Source: Endozoicomonas sp. NE40 (lineage in GTDB: Bacteria; Pseudomonadota; Gammaproteobacteria; Pseudomonadales; Endozoicomonadaceae). From it: a stretch of DNA of 64,000 bases. Positions 50,890 to 59,848 of the stretch are shown here, piece after piece. The stretch spans positions 3,708,501 through 3,772,500 of the forward strand of contig NZ_JBEWTB010000002.1 of the NCBI RefSeq assembly GCF_040549045.1. Reading direction: 5' to 3'. How positions within the stretch are numbered: the stretch's first letter is position 1; every line of letters starts with the position of its first letter. The notes under the pieces are model-generated. The model made no database searches. It saw only the letters and a program-made list of their open reading frames with translations, and had not been told where the DNA came from. The translations under genes and the position numbers were made by a program.

Positions 50890-51274
50890 GTGACATCTTC
50901 AAGGAAAGCCTGCTGCGGAAGGCTGTCATCTGGCCCTGGTGGATGTGAACCCTGACGGGCTGGCTGAAACCGTCAATCAGCTGGAACCCGCCGGAGTCAC
51001 CATCAGCCAGCATGTGGTGGACGTCACTAACCGTGAGCGCATGATGTCCCTTCCTGAAGACGTTCTGAAAACCCACGACAGTGTCAATCTGTTGTTTAAT
51101 AACGCTGGTATCAACTTCCAGAGAAGTTTTGAAGAGATGTCGCTGGAAGACTGGGAGCTGTCGCTGGGCATTAATCTATGGGGGGTTATTTATGGTAGTA
51201 AAGCGTTTCTGCCTTCTTCCATTCTCAGGCCCTTTGCCAGCTTTTATGCCAAAGGCTTGAAAGATCAGGCCTGA
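50890..51274 (+). pseudogene. SDR gene core fragment
   Basis: The fragment encodes GCHLALVDVNPDGLAETVNQ, VVDVTNRERMM, LLFNNAGINFQRSFEEMSLE and INLWGVIYGSKAFLP, the beta2-alpha5 part of a classical SDR. The glycine-rich start and everything after helix 5, including the catalytic Ser-Tyr-Lys, are missing, and it ends with LKDQA. It is likely another casualty of the steroid locus. Confidence 0.75.
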
Positions 51275-51330
51275 TGTTTAAGCGTTGATAATTGTTGCAG
51301 CCGTTTTTTATCACTGCTGCAACATTCCTT

Positions 51331-52491
51331 TTACAGACTTTCAACCGCCTGACGTATACGACGAATACCTTCTTTTAATAGCTCACGGTTGCAGCCAAAG
51401 TTAAACCGCAGAAAGTTTTTGTCGCCAAACTGCTCTCCCGGAGACAGGCCAACACCTGCCTGTTCAAAGAAGCCATGAGGGTCATCCAGCTTCAGTGCGC
51501 TGACATCAATCCAGGCCAGATAGGTCGCTTCTAGTGGTGTCATGCTCAGGCCGTCAATGGCATTGATTTCCTTAAGCAGCAGATCGTGATTGCCCCGCAG
51601 GTATTCCAGCAGGCACTGGCGCCAGGCTTCTCCATGCTGGAAAGCCGCTTTGGCAGCGGTGAAGCCGATCAGCATATTGTCCGGATCGGGTACAATACCT
51701 TTGCGGGTACGCTGGAACTGCATCCGTAGTTTGCCGTTGGGAATAACGGCAAAGGCGCAGCCAAAGCCTGCCACGTTGAAGGTTTTGGAGGGCGACATCA
51801 GGGTAATGGAATGCTCCCGGGCGTAGTCACTGACAGAGGCATAGGGAATATGCTCACAGTTCGGGTCGAGGATCAGGTCGCAATGCACTTCATCGGAACA
51901 GACAATCAGCTTGTGCTGCTGACAGATAGCGTCAATGGCTTCCAGTTCTTCCCGGGTCAACACCCGTCCATTAGGGTTTTGTGGATTGCACAGCATTAAC
52001 AGTCTTGTGTCGTCTGTCAGGTCCTGTTGAAACTGTTCAAGATCCAGTTGCCATCTGTCGTCGACCAGCTTCCAGCGCAGGCCAATCATTTCCCGTGCTG
52101 ACAGCTTGGGTGCCATCAGAAAGGGATAGTAAACCGGATAGGGTACTGCCACGGTTTCGCCTTCAGCGGCGTAGCAGCGGGTGGCAATGTTCAGGGCGGT
52201 GACCAGACCGGGTGTCCAGACCAGCCACTCTTTTTCAATATCCATGTGGTACAGGCTGCGGAAGCGGTCAACCACCAGTTCTTCCAGCTCATCACCGGCG
52301 TTGGTATAACCAAAGACACCGTGCTCAATGCGGTCGTGCAGTGCTTCGATAATCTCAGGAGCTGAACGAAAATCCATATCGGCTACCCAGAAGGGCAGGA
52401 TATCCCGGTTTTTATATTTGTCCCATTTCAGGCTGGATGTGTTGGTTCGATCAATCTGTGGATCAAAGAGAGGATTAAATTCTCCGGGCAC
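51331..52491 (-). CDS. MalY/PatB-type PLP-dependent cystathionine beta-lyase
   Basis: This 386-residue fold-type I PLP enzyme belongs to the MalY/PatB group, usually a cystathionine or cysteine-S-conjugate beta-lyase. Signatures are LPFWVADMDFRSAPEIIEAL (N-terminal PatB block), the CNPQNPNGRVLTREEL cofactor segment, SDEVHCDLIL, and the Schiff-base lysine in MSPSKTFNVAGF. The C-terminal FLRFNFGCNRELL arginine binds the substrate carboxylate. The start is GTG at 52491 with AGGA about 10 bases upstream. It stands 65 bases after the pheC-like gene. Confidence 0.87.
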   Translation of the reverse strand: MPGEFNPLFDPQIDRTNTSSLKWDKYKNRDILPFWVADMDFRSAPEIIEALHDRIEHGVFGYTNAGDELEELVVDRFRSLYHMDIEKEWLVWTPGLVTALNIATRCYAAEGETVAVPYPVYYPFLMAPKLSAREMIGLRWKLVDDRWQLDLEQFQQDLTDDTRLLMLCNPQNPNGRVLTREELEAIDAICQQHKLIVCSDEVHCDLILDPNCEHIPYASVSDYAREHSITLMSPSKTFNVAGFGCAFAVIPNGKLRMQFQRTRKGIVPDPDNMLIGFTAAKAAFQHGEAWRQCLLEYLRGNHDLLLKEINAIDGLSMTPLEATYLAWIDVSALKLDDPHGFFEQAGVGLSPGEQFGDKNFLRFNFGCNRELLKEGIRRIRQAVESL

Positions 52492-52556
52492 CTTGTTGTC
52501 TTCCTGCGTTCTGATTGTGATTCTGTTGCAGGAATACTAATCGCATTAGCAACACT

Positions 52557-53378
52557 CTAAAACCAGTTTTTCTTTATTTTCTCGATATCTGTCAGTTTCA
52601 GCCAGCGATTGACTTCTTTAAGCAGGGTGTGGCTACTTTTCGGCATCATGTAAACCTTGTGGGAAATCGTCCAGGTAAACATGTCGGGGTTGATAATGGT
52701 CAGGGCCGGAATCTGTTTGAGCTGATGGTTCGCTTCAATAAGGTCGGTCACCATAACATCCGCCTGTCGGTTCCGCAGCATCAGGAACGGCTCACGGTTA
52801 TCTACCGCCATGGTAAAGCGCATGGATGGCAGGTACTGCATGGCGAAACGCTGATTGGTGCCGCCCGGATTGATGACGAGATGCAGGTCAGAAGTGTTCA
52901 GCTTATCCAGCAGCGTCTGGTTGTTCAGCCCTTTGAAAGGGGTGGCAAGGTTGTTTTGAATAAGTACCACTTTACCGCTGGGAATAACGTTATCAGACAG
53001 CAGGAACTGTTTGTCACGATCTTCTGTGCGGGTGATTCCGCCCATAGCTATATCAAACCGGTCAAGGTTCAGATCGCTGTGCAGGTCAGGCCAGTGGGTT
53101 CGGATAAATTCGACCCGGATGGTTTTACCGCTGACCAGCGACAGATAGGAACTCAGTGACTCTGCCATATCAATGGCAAAGCCCTGATACTGACCCTGTC
53201 TGTCGCGCAGGGTCAGAGGTGGATAGTCACCGGTTGTTCCTACCAGCAGGGTGCCGGAGCGAACGATTTCAGACCAGTCTCTGGCAGAGGCGGGAAGGCT
53301 GAGAAATACTCCCAGCCAGATAATAGAGAGGTGCAGGATTTTCATGCTGTGTTCGTTCATTGTTTTCAGGGCGTTCAT
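52557..53378 (-). CDS. pheC: Periplasmic cyclohexadienyl dehydratase-like protein (PheC)
   Basis: This 273-residue protein has a signal peptide (IIWLGVFLSLPASA) and the family 3 solute-binding fold. Its closest recognisable relative is PheC, which converts prephenate or arogenate to phenylpyruvate or phenylalanine in the periplasm. Shared segments include LLVGTTGDYPPLTLRDRQG, FDIAMGGITRTEDR, VINPGGTNQRFA and ADVMVTDLIEA. A plain amino-acid-binding protein is the alternative. The first ATG at 53378 is used; ATG 53345 would also keep the signal peptide. The 299-base gap upstream shows only an ATGGAT/ATCCAT inverted repeat at 53503-53525. Confidence 0.78.
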   Translation of the reverse strand: MNALKTMNEHSMKILHLSIIWLGVFLSLPASARDWSEIVRSGTLLVGTTGDYPPLTLRDRQGQYQGFAIDMAESLSSYLSLVSGKTIRVEFIRTHWPDLHSDLNLDRFDIAMGGITRTEDRDKQFLLSDNVIPSGKVVLIQNNLATPFKGLNNQTLLDKLNTSDLHLVINPGGTNQRFAMQYLPSMRFTMAVDNREPFLMLRNRQADVMVTDLIEANHQLKQIPALTIINPDMFTWTISHKVYMMPKSSHTLLKEVNRWLKLTDIEKIKKNWF

Positions 53379-53677
53379 TTATTACCTGGTTATCCGGTGC
53401 AGTTGTCAGTTAAGTCCCGGTTTGACGATCAGGCATTGCCCGACGTAAGACTTACCAATGGATTAAGGCTTGTTTAATTTAGTGCTATTTTCGAATCACA
53501 GTATGGATTTATCATGAATATCCATGTTTAAAATGTGGTTAATGGATTTTAAAGTGTAGCTTTAAATGACTTTCCAGAAGCCTGTCCTCTGCTGTAATGA
53601 CATCAAAGTTAATGGGAGTAGGCAGCGTGTAGCAATAACAACCATTGCAGGAAGCAATGATTTTGCAGGAAGCAAAG

Positions 53678-53848
53678 ATGAAAGGATTTCATATCAAGGG
53701 GGCGTTTCTTGCCATCACCCTTGTCACCTTAATGGGCTGCGATCTTTTTAAGTCGAGTAGCTCATCCAGTAGTAGCAAACAGACCACCAGCACTTCCGAT
53801 TTGCAATTGCCTGAACAACTGGAGGTGGTGACAAATGAAAATAACTAA
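53678..53848 (+). CDS. Small lipoprotein
   Basis: This is a 56-residue lipoprotein precursor with signal AFLAITLVTLMGC (lipobox LMGC, Cys20), followed by a serine-rich linker of eight Ser and a short charged tail. ATG 53678 has AGGAAG upstream. The last 14 bases overlap the next gene, so the two are translationally coupled. I do not recognise a family. It may anchor or assist its exported neighbour. Confidence 0.7.
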   Translation: MKGFHIKGAFLAITLVTLMGCDLFKSSSSSSSSKQTTSTSDLQLPEQLEVVTNENN

Positions 53849-56084
53849 TCTTTTGCTACCGCTGTTTAGTTTGGTGCCTGCGGCAAGTTTTGCAGCATTT
53901 GATGATGCAGGGACAGATTACAGTAACGCTGAACAGCGCACCCATGTCTGGAATGAGGCTTTGGAGCCTATTGAACTGGTTAACAGTATTTTATGTTTTA
54001 CCAAACAGTTTAATGGTGAACAGTTTGCTAACCAGGGGGCATATATTGCACTGGCTGATGAGTCCGCCTGCTTTGAGCAAGAGCAAACCGGCTCCGGAGG
54101 ACAGTCTTCAGGCGCTTCCAAACAGACAAAATTGATGAAAGCAGTAGCAAAAGTAGATCGTAGTGACGATACATCGCCCCTGGAAGTCGGTGTCTGGTTG
54201 CCGGAAATGGGCAAGGGTGAGGATGGCGAGCAGGCCATTAAATTCAAAGCCACCATACGGGAAGGTGTGTCTGAAGCAAATCCGTTTGGAGATTTCACTT
54301 TTAATTTCGACTTTTACGACAACTTCACTGAAAACAACGGAACTGGCGGCGGAGAGGTAAAAACGATTTCCGGCCTGGATAATAAAATTGGTTTTACTTT
54401 GTATGAACAGAGTACCCGTCAGGGGCAGGGTGGTTCTGAATCCTATAAACAGTGCGCAAGTGTGGTCATGGATGCTGACAGAACGTCAGGTATAGCCCTC
54501 ACTGGAACGGAATATTCCAATAACTCTGACAGCGGCGGACGCAAATTTGCCCTGGCGTTTGATGAAACCCGGGTTCTGGTTCAGAAAAACAGCGGGGATT
54601 TTGAGGATTTACCCTACAAATCAGGGGACTTTGAGACCAATACTAAATGCCTGAGCCGGACAGACTTTGAATATTTTGCACACCGCTATGACCTGTATGA
54701 CACCACAACCGGGGCAAAGGTAGAAATAAACAGCGGTTTCCCAATTCGTTTTGACGGTTCGGGAGATGGAAATTACAACGGTTACGGGTTTGTTGGCTAC
54801 TGGGGACTCTGGACTGAGGGCGGTCAGGCGCTGGACAATGGAAACACTGTCTTCAGAGACACTGGCGGGCAACAGGAAGAGTACACGATTGTCAGTGCTC
54901 CCGGGCGGTTGGTTAAACATACTGCCAGAAGCCTCCCCCTCGGTGAACTGACTGGTATTCGTTTTCACTATTGGGATGATGCCGTTTATCTGGATGACTC
55001 TTTTGACCAGTGGCTGGTGAGCTATCAGAATGGTGGCTTTTACAAGGTTGGTAAGTTGAAGTGGCAGCAGGACGGGCCGCCTCAAACCACTGACCTGGAC
55101 TCACCGGTTGCGATCAGTCTCGACCTTACTGATAGCGACCACCACAACGATAGTCTCCACATGTTCTCTGAGCAGCTAGGTGGGGCCGTGAAATATCTGG
55201 CAGGTGAAAGCTCGGTCACTTACTACGAGGAAACCTTTATTGATGGTTCGCAGGTTGGAGATGCCTTATTACCCAACGATGGTTCTATCACGCTGACCTG
55301 TTGGGATAACTGCCCAACAGGTACCATTGAGTCCGGTCAAATTACCAGCTGGTCTGGCAGTGGGAGTCCGTATGAGCAGTATGCCCCTGCTACATCCTAT
55401 TCATACACCTTCTCTGTCACTGGCAATAACGCTTTAACCCTGGTCAGGGTGTCAAATAATGAGCCCGTTGAGTTTGGCAGTTCAGTCAATGAACAGAATC
55501 TGCAATCCACCCCTCATAGCTGGGGAGTAAGAACAGGCCCCATGGTATTGTCCACTCAGACCCTCTCAAATCCATGGGATGTTTATGACCCTTCCATTGT
55601 GACTGAATACTATGTGTGGGAAACCGGTCTTAATAACTGGAACCGCCTGACAACAGTCAGAAATGATCAGGGAAATATAGTCAGCTTCCAGAAACCCATT
55701 CAGTTCAGCTATAAACATTCTGATCAAAATGACAGAAGTGGAAATGCCGGTAGCTTTGCCAGTCAGACCATAATGCTTAACTATGGTGGCAATGGCGACC
55801 TGTGGGGTATTCCAGATGTAGGTCACTCCAGTGATCAGGATTACCATTATCGCCCGGCCTTCTCTATTAAAGACGGAGTCGTGATGGGGCCTGGTAATCA
55901 ATACGTTATCAAAGCCCGGGAAATCGAAGAGTTAATGACGGAACTGCCTCAAGATCAGTGTACAGGCATGGTGCTGGCAGATCCGGCCGTCCCCGTTCCT
56001 TCTTCGACAACGGGCAGTGCGGATATAGGTGAAATGCCTGTAGTAACGGGTGAGCCGTCGGTGATCGCAGGGGTTAATCAGTAA
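53835..56084 (+). CDS. Large exported protein of unknown function
   Basis: The 749-residue protein has a signal peptide (LLLPLFSLVPAASFA, cleavage near residue 20) and is Gly/Asp/Ser-rich with few lysines, as in secreted or surface proteins. Segments such as GFVGYWGLWTEGGQALDNGN, RFHYWDDAVYLDDSFDQWLV and FVGYW-like aromatic strands suggest beta-rich folding. Cysteine pairs (CWDNC near 495) may form disulfides. No membrane helix follows the signal. The start overlaps the small lipoprotein gene. No family is recognised. Copies of similar architecture may exist elsewhere, as with the 763-residue lipoprotein. Confidence 0.7.
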   Translation: MKITNLLLPLFSLVPAASFAAFDDAGTDYSNAEQRTHVWNEALEPIELVNSILCFTKQFNGEQFANQGAYIALADESACFEQEQTGSGGQSSGASKQTKLMKAVAKVDRSDDTSPLEVGVWLPEMGKGEDGEQAIKFKATIREGVSEANPFGDFTFNFDFYDNFTENNGTGGGEVKTISGLDNKIGFTLYEQSTRQGQGGSESYKQCASVVMDADRTSGIALTGTEYSNNSDSGGRKFALAFDETRVLVQKNSGDFEDLPYKSGDFETNTKCLSRTDFEYFAHRYDLYDTTTGAKVEINSGFPIRFDGSGDGNYNGYGFVGYWGLWTEGGQALDNGNTVFRDTGGQQEEYTIVSAPGRLVKHTARSLPLGELTGIRFHYWDDAVYLDDSFDQWLVSYQNGGFYKVGKLKWQQDGPPQTTDLDSPVAISLDLTDSDHHNDSLHMFSEQLGGAVKYLAGESSVTYYEETFIDGSQVGDALLPNDGSITLTCWDNCPTGTIESGQITSWSGSGSPYEQYAPATSYSYTFSVTGNNALTLVRVSNNEPVEFGSSVNEQNLQSTPHSWGVRTGPMVLSTQTLSNPWDVYDPSIVTEYYVWETGLNNWNRLTTVRNDQGNIVSFQKPIQFSYKHSDQNDRSGNAGSFASQTIMLNYGGNGDLWGIPDVGHSSDQDYHYRPAFSIKDGVVMGPGNQYVIKAREIEELMTELPQDQCTGMVLADPAVPVPSSTTGSADIGEMPVVTGEPSVIAGVNQ

Positions 56085-56258
56085 AGTTCTACGGTATTGG
56101 ATGTGGGGGTAATGCCCCCACTGCCTTGAAGTCCAAAAATCCAGCTGTTCAGACGATAAGTGGTTGTTTGACGGGACTGGAACTCCTGAGATGACTGGCA
56201 AAGCAGCCGTTTGTGGACAATTCTGAAAGAGAGAACCTCCGGAGTTGCAGTAATACTG

Positions 56259-57182
56259 ATGTCAAAAGGTTTATTTCTTTCTGTTTTCGCCAGCGGCCTG
56301 CTTGGCTTTCTATGCATTCTGCCACTCTGGCTGGTTGATTTTTCTGCCGTTGAAATTGTCTTTGGCCGTTTTCTGGTGTTTGGCCTGCTGATCCTGCTGG
56401 TTCTGCCATTCCGGCGCGATGCCCTGAAACGATACGATACCGCCCCCCCCCGCTCCCGCTGGCAAAATGGTTTAATTCTGGCGTTAACAGGACATATTGG
56501 TTATTACCTGTTTCTGATTTTGTCGATCCGGTCACTGGGTGGCATGGCCGCCTTTCTGCTGGTAGGAACCCTGCCCATCTTATTCAGCCTGTCTCACCAC
56601 AGTAAAGGCACACACCACCCGGTCAGCCAGAAACTGGCACTGTTCATGCTGTTCTGCTCACTGGTACTGCTGATGTTTGACAAAGCCGCCCTGGTGGAAG
56701 ACAGCTCGGATAAAGACCAGTTCGCCACCGGGGTTATCTGGCTGCTGTTGGCTGGAAGCTGCTGGATGTGTGCAGCAAGCCGTCAGGCATGGATTGTCAG
56801 GGCGTGTTCAGGAATTGACCGTTCCAACCATTTGATGATGTCCGGGCTGTGTACCAGCCTTGCCCTTACTGTGCTGCTGCCACTGGCTCTGGTTGGGGAA
56901 GGCGAGTGGCGGCTGTTTACCCGGCAGGATGGCAGAAGCTGGTACATTTTCTGGTTTGGGATGATACTGGCCGGTGTCTTCTGTACTCTGCTGGCACGGG
57001 TTATCTGGAATAACCGACTGGCATACGCCAGCGATTCGGTTCGGGCCGGGGCAATGGTGTCAGAGCCCCTGATGATTGGTGTGCTGTTCTTTCTGCTGGA
57101 AACCCGCTGGCCTGATACGGTTGAATGGAGCATCATTGCCCTGTCAGGATTAGCGCTGTGGCTGTTTTATCGCAGGGTCTGA
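56259..57182 (+). CDS. EamA/DMT superfamily transporter
   Basis: This is a 307-residue inner-membrane protein with about ten helices in two EamA halves. The first starts GLFLSVFASGLLGFLCILPL and contains ALTGHIGYYLFLILSIRSLG; the second contains WLLLAGSCWMCAASRQAWIV and ARVIWNNRLAYASDSVRAGA, close to the RarD-like subgroup. These permeases export amino acids or other metabolites; the substrate is unknown. ATG 56259 is used because the preceding in-frame start is TTG and adds no helix. The 3' end overlaps the convergent phosphatase gene by 33 bases. Confidence 0.82.
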   Translation: MSKGLFLSVFASGLLGFLCILPLWLVDFSAVEIVFGRFLVFGLLILLVLPFRRDALKRYDTAPPRSRWQNGLILALTGHIGYYLFLILSIRSLGGMAAFLLVGTLPILFSLSHHSKGTHHPVSQKLALFMLFCSLVLLMFDKAALVEDSSDKDQFATGVIWLLLAGSCWMCAASRQAWIVRACSGIDRSNHLMMSGLCTSLALTVLLPLALVGEGEWRLFTRQDGRSWYIFWFGMILAGVFCTLLARVIWNNRLAYASDSVRAGAMVSEPLMIGVLFFLLETRWPDTVEWSIIALSGLALWLFYRRV

Positions 57183-58460
57183 GATAACAACCTCTGCTCC
57201 CTGTTTTCTCAGCTCAAAGGCATCGTACCGGTCACCTGAAACGGTTTTTGATTCATACCTCAACGTGTCACCCTCAATAGAGATAACCTGAAACAGAGGC
57301 GTGTTTTCAGCTGTGACCGTTGCCCATTCCGCTTCCACCTCCTGAGTTTTGCTGCCACTGTTGGCAGTGATATAAACAGGGCCGTTCAAACGGTTGCTGT
57401 CGTCGGTTATCTGCCCCCGGGCATAAGTGTGGTCATCACCCTGCAAAACCAGATCAACACTGTATTGTTTATAAAGCGGTGCGTAAAGCAGTTTGAGTTC
57501 GAGAGAGTCCTTTTCCCCTTTAATTGATGTCTCCACGGGTACGTGCTGAAAGACAATGGTCCACGGATTTGGGTTGTTTTTCAGCAGCCCTTTCAGCCAG
57601 CTCCGCTGTGTCAGTGTATCTTTCAGGGTTAACCCCCTGAACACATTGGTATTCACAGAAATAAAGCGCACGCCCTGGTAGTCAAAGTAATAGCTGCTGT
57701 TATCCTGTGTTTTGCTGCCTTCGGGACCGTTAGCCGGGAAACGAAAATGTGCTGCCCATTCGCGTTCCTGTGTTTCACCGTCGTACTCATGGTTGCCGGG
57801 CGTAACGGCGATGGGAGACCGGGCAAAAGCCGTCCGGTCCGCCGCAAAAAAAGCCTGCCATTCCCGGTCATCCTGTGAATGGTCAATCAGGTCGCCCACG
57901 AACAGATTAAAACGGGACTCCGGCGCAGAGGTCTGTGCCTGCCTGAGCATCTCAGGCCATAAGTCCTGTAGCCCTTCCTGAACGTCACCGAAAAAAGTAA
58001 AGGTAAAAGGTTCGGGTTGTGTAGTGGCGGTGGTGAAAGAGAACCATTCAGACCACTGCTGACCATCCCCAACCCGGTAGCGGTACTGAGAGTCCGGTGT
58101 TAACCCTGTCATCTGGGCGTGATGATGAACTGACTGATAGCTGGCGTGGTTCATTAAATGACTGACTGCCAGCTTCTCTTGTGGCTGGTCGGACTGACTG
58201 TCAGCAGGCAACACCTGAATCTTTGAAGTGTTCACTTCGGTACTGCTACGCCAGTGAACCATGACACTGCGGTCAGGTTGTTCTGTCATGGTGAGAAAAA
58301 CACGGTCCGGTATGGCGGAGGGCTTAGTGTCCGGGCTGGCAGAGGGTAGAAATTCAGGGAGGGGTGCAGGTACCGGTATGCCACTGAGGTTTGTCATCAG
58401 GGCAATAGAAAGGGTTAGCAGCAGAACGGTGCCGATAAGCAGGTTATTTATTATTTTCAT
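57150..58460 (-). CDS. Purple acid phosphatase-like metallophosphoesterase
   Basis: This 436-residue exported protein has an N-terminal hydrophobic anchor or signal (LLIGTVLLLTLSIALMTNLS). A fibronectin-like domain (DRSVMVHWRSSTEV ... GLTPDSQYRYRVGDG) precedes a calcineurin-type catalytic domain. Metal-binding motifs are in order: FFGDVQ, FVGDLIDH, TPGNHEYD, FQHVP and GDDHTYARG. Purple acid phosphatases release phosphate from organic esters, so a periplasmic or surface phosphate-scavenging role is likely. It overlaps the convergent permease gene by 33 bases. Confidence 0.88.
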   Translation of the reverse strand: MKIINNLLIGTVLLLTLSIALMTNLSGIPVPAPLPEFLPSASPDTKPSAIPDRVFLTMTEQPDRSVMVHWRSSTEVNTSKIQVLPADSQSDQPQEKLAVSHLMNHASYQSVHHHAQMTGLTPDSQYRYRVGDGQQWSEWFSFTTATTQPEPFTFTFFGDVQEGLQDLWPEMLRQAQTSAPESRFNLFVGDLIDHSQDDREWQAFFAADRTAFARSPIAVTPGNHEYDGETQEREWAAHFRFPANGPEGSKTQDNSSYYFDYQGVRFISVNTNVFRGLTLKDTLTQRSWLKGLLKNNPNPWTIVFQHVPVETSIKGEKDSLELKLLYAPLYKQYSVDLVLQGDDHTYARGQITDDSNRLNGPVYITANSGSKTQEVEAEWATVTAENTPLFQVISIEGDTLRYESKTVSGDRYDAFELRKQGAEVVISDPAIKQPQR

Positions 58461-58536
58461 AGTTTTATTTAAATGTGCTTAAACGACAGATACTGAATAA
58501 ATCAGAGGATTCAGTTCTAACATGATTTGTCCGCAA

Positions 58537-58559
58537 CTGGAAGGGGTTACCCCTTCCAG
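58537..58559 (-). terminator. Palindrome after selU
   Basis: A perfect 10-pair stem CTGGAAGGGG/CCCCTTCCAG with a three-base loop lies 12 bases after the selU stop. It lacks a T-run on the selU strand, so it may be a 3' stabiliser or a weak terminator. Confidence 0.5.
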
Positions 58560-58570
58560 TCAGAGGGCAG

Positions 58571-59689
58571 TCAGGCTAAAAGGGTTTTAACCAGTTCCGG
58601 GTAGGCTTTAAGGATATCGTTGTGGTCGCCACTGAAGATAACCTTGCCTTCTTTTTGTCCAAGCTGGTATTCGTACATCGGGTCGTAGTATTCGGTCAGC
58701 AGGCTGGCAATCAGAGGTCTGTAGCCGTCTAAATGATTGTCTTCACAATGGTGTTTCAGGGCGTTTTCCAGCAGACTGTTCAAAGCCTGATAACGGACTC
58801 CGCCAAGACGTCTGCGAATACGGTACAGGCTTCCGGTCAGACCTTCCCGGAACTGTTCAAAGCCTGCTTCCTCGCCGTAGGCACTGATAAAGTCAGCCAG
58901 ATTGTCGCGGACATATTCCTGCAAGCCAACTTCAACCCGTTCTTCGATACTGGTTTCCAGCAGAATAATGGGCGACTGCTGCATTTTATCCCGTATGGGC
59001 TGACTCAGGCTGCAACGACCAATCAGTTTGCTTTCGTCTTCCAGCAGGGCAGGGTGTCCTGACTTTTGATTCAGATGTTTCAGCAGAGCGATGGAGAGGC
59101 GGTTTTCAAAGTCGATCTGGGTAGGTTGTCCACCACAGCGACGACCAAAGCTGGAACCACGGTGGTTAGCCAGCCCTTCGAGGTCGATACTGTCACTGAT
59201 TTTATGGATCAGGCGGGTTTTTCCAGTTCCGGTTTTGCCACTGAGGATAATAAACGGACAGGCCTCGACCGAAGCTTCCAGCTCATCAATCAGGTAGCGG
59301 CGCAGGGCTTTGTACCCTCCCTTGATTAACGGGTAGTTAACGCCCGCTTCTTTCAGCCATGCCTGGGTCAGATGGGAACGCTGGCCGCCACGGAAGCAGT
59401 AGAGGTAGCCTTCGGGGTGCTGGTCAGTGAATGCTTTCCAGCTCAGCAGGCGGGCTTCCCGAACGTCATCGGTCGCCAGTTCATAACCCAGGGCGACGGC
59501 GGCATCCTGTCCTTCCTGCTTATATCGGGTACCGATAACCTCGCGCTGGTGGTTATCGAGAATAGGGATATTCTGTGCGGTTGGAAAGGCACCCTGTTCA
59601 AATTCCACAGGAGCCCGTACATCCATCAGAGGTGTGTCGTTCAGGAACAGGGTTTTAAAGTCGTCGGTATCCGATCGCGTCTGGCTCAT
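58571..59689 (-). CDS. selU: tRNA 2-selenouridine synthase SelU (MnmH)
   Basis: SelU replaces sulfur by selenium in 2-thiouridine of tRNA wobble positions via a geranylated intermediate. The 372-residue protein has an N-terminal rhodanese domain (PLMDVRAPVEFEQGAFPTAQ, active-site YCFRGGQRS with catalytic Cys near residue 98) and a C-terminal P-loop domain (LSGKTGTGKTRLIHKI). It needs selenophosphate from SelD, which is not in this window. ATG 59689 is used over an in-frame TTG three codons earlier. Confidence 0.93.
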   Translation of the reverse strand: MSQTRSDTDDFKTLFLNDTPLMDVRAPVEFEQGAFPTAQNIPILDNHQREVIGTRYKQEGQDAAVALGYELATDDVREARLLSWKAFTDQHPEGYLYCFRGGQRSHLTQAWLKEAGVNYPLIKGGYKALRRYLIDELEASVEACPFIILSGKTGTGKTRLIHKISDSIDLEGLANHRGSSFGRRCGGQPTQIDFENRLSIALLKHLNQKSGHPALLEDESKLIGRCSLSQPIRDKMQQSPIILLETSIEERVEVGLQEYVRDNLADFISAYGEEAGFEQFREGLTGSLYRIRRRLGGVRYQALNSLLENALKHHCEDNHLDGYRPLIASLLTEYYDPMYEYQLGQKEGKVIFSGDHNDILKAYPELVKTLLA

Positions 59690-59848
59690 ACTAAACAATA
59701 GTCAGGCAAAACGAAGTAGTGTGGTATCAAACAGGTGGTCAGCGCAAGTTCGGATTATGACGATGGGGTATTTTTCCTGACCCTGCCGGTCAGGTAAGGA
59801 ATATCTCCGCTTTGCGGAAGGGGCTTGATACTCTGGCGATTGAGGATG

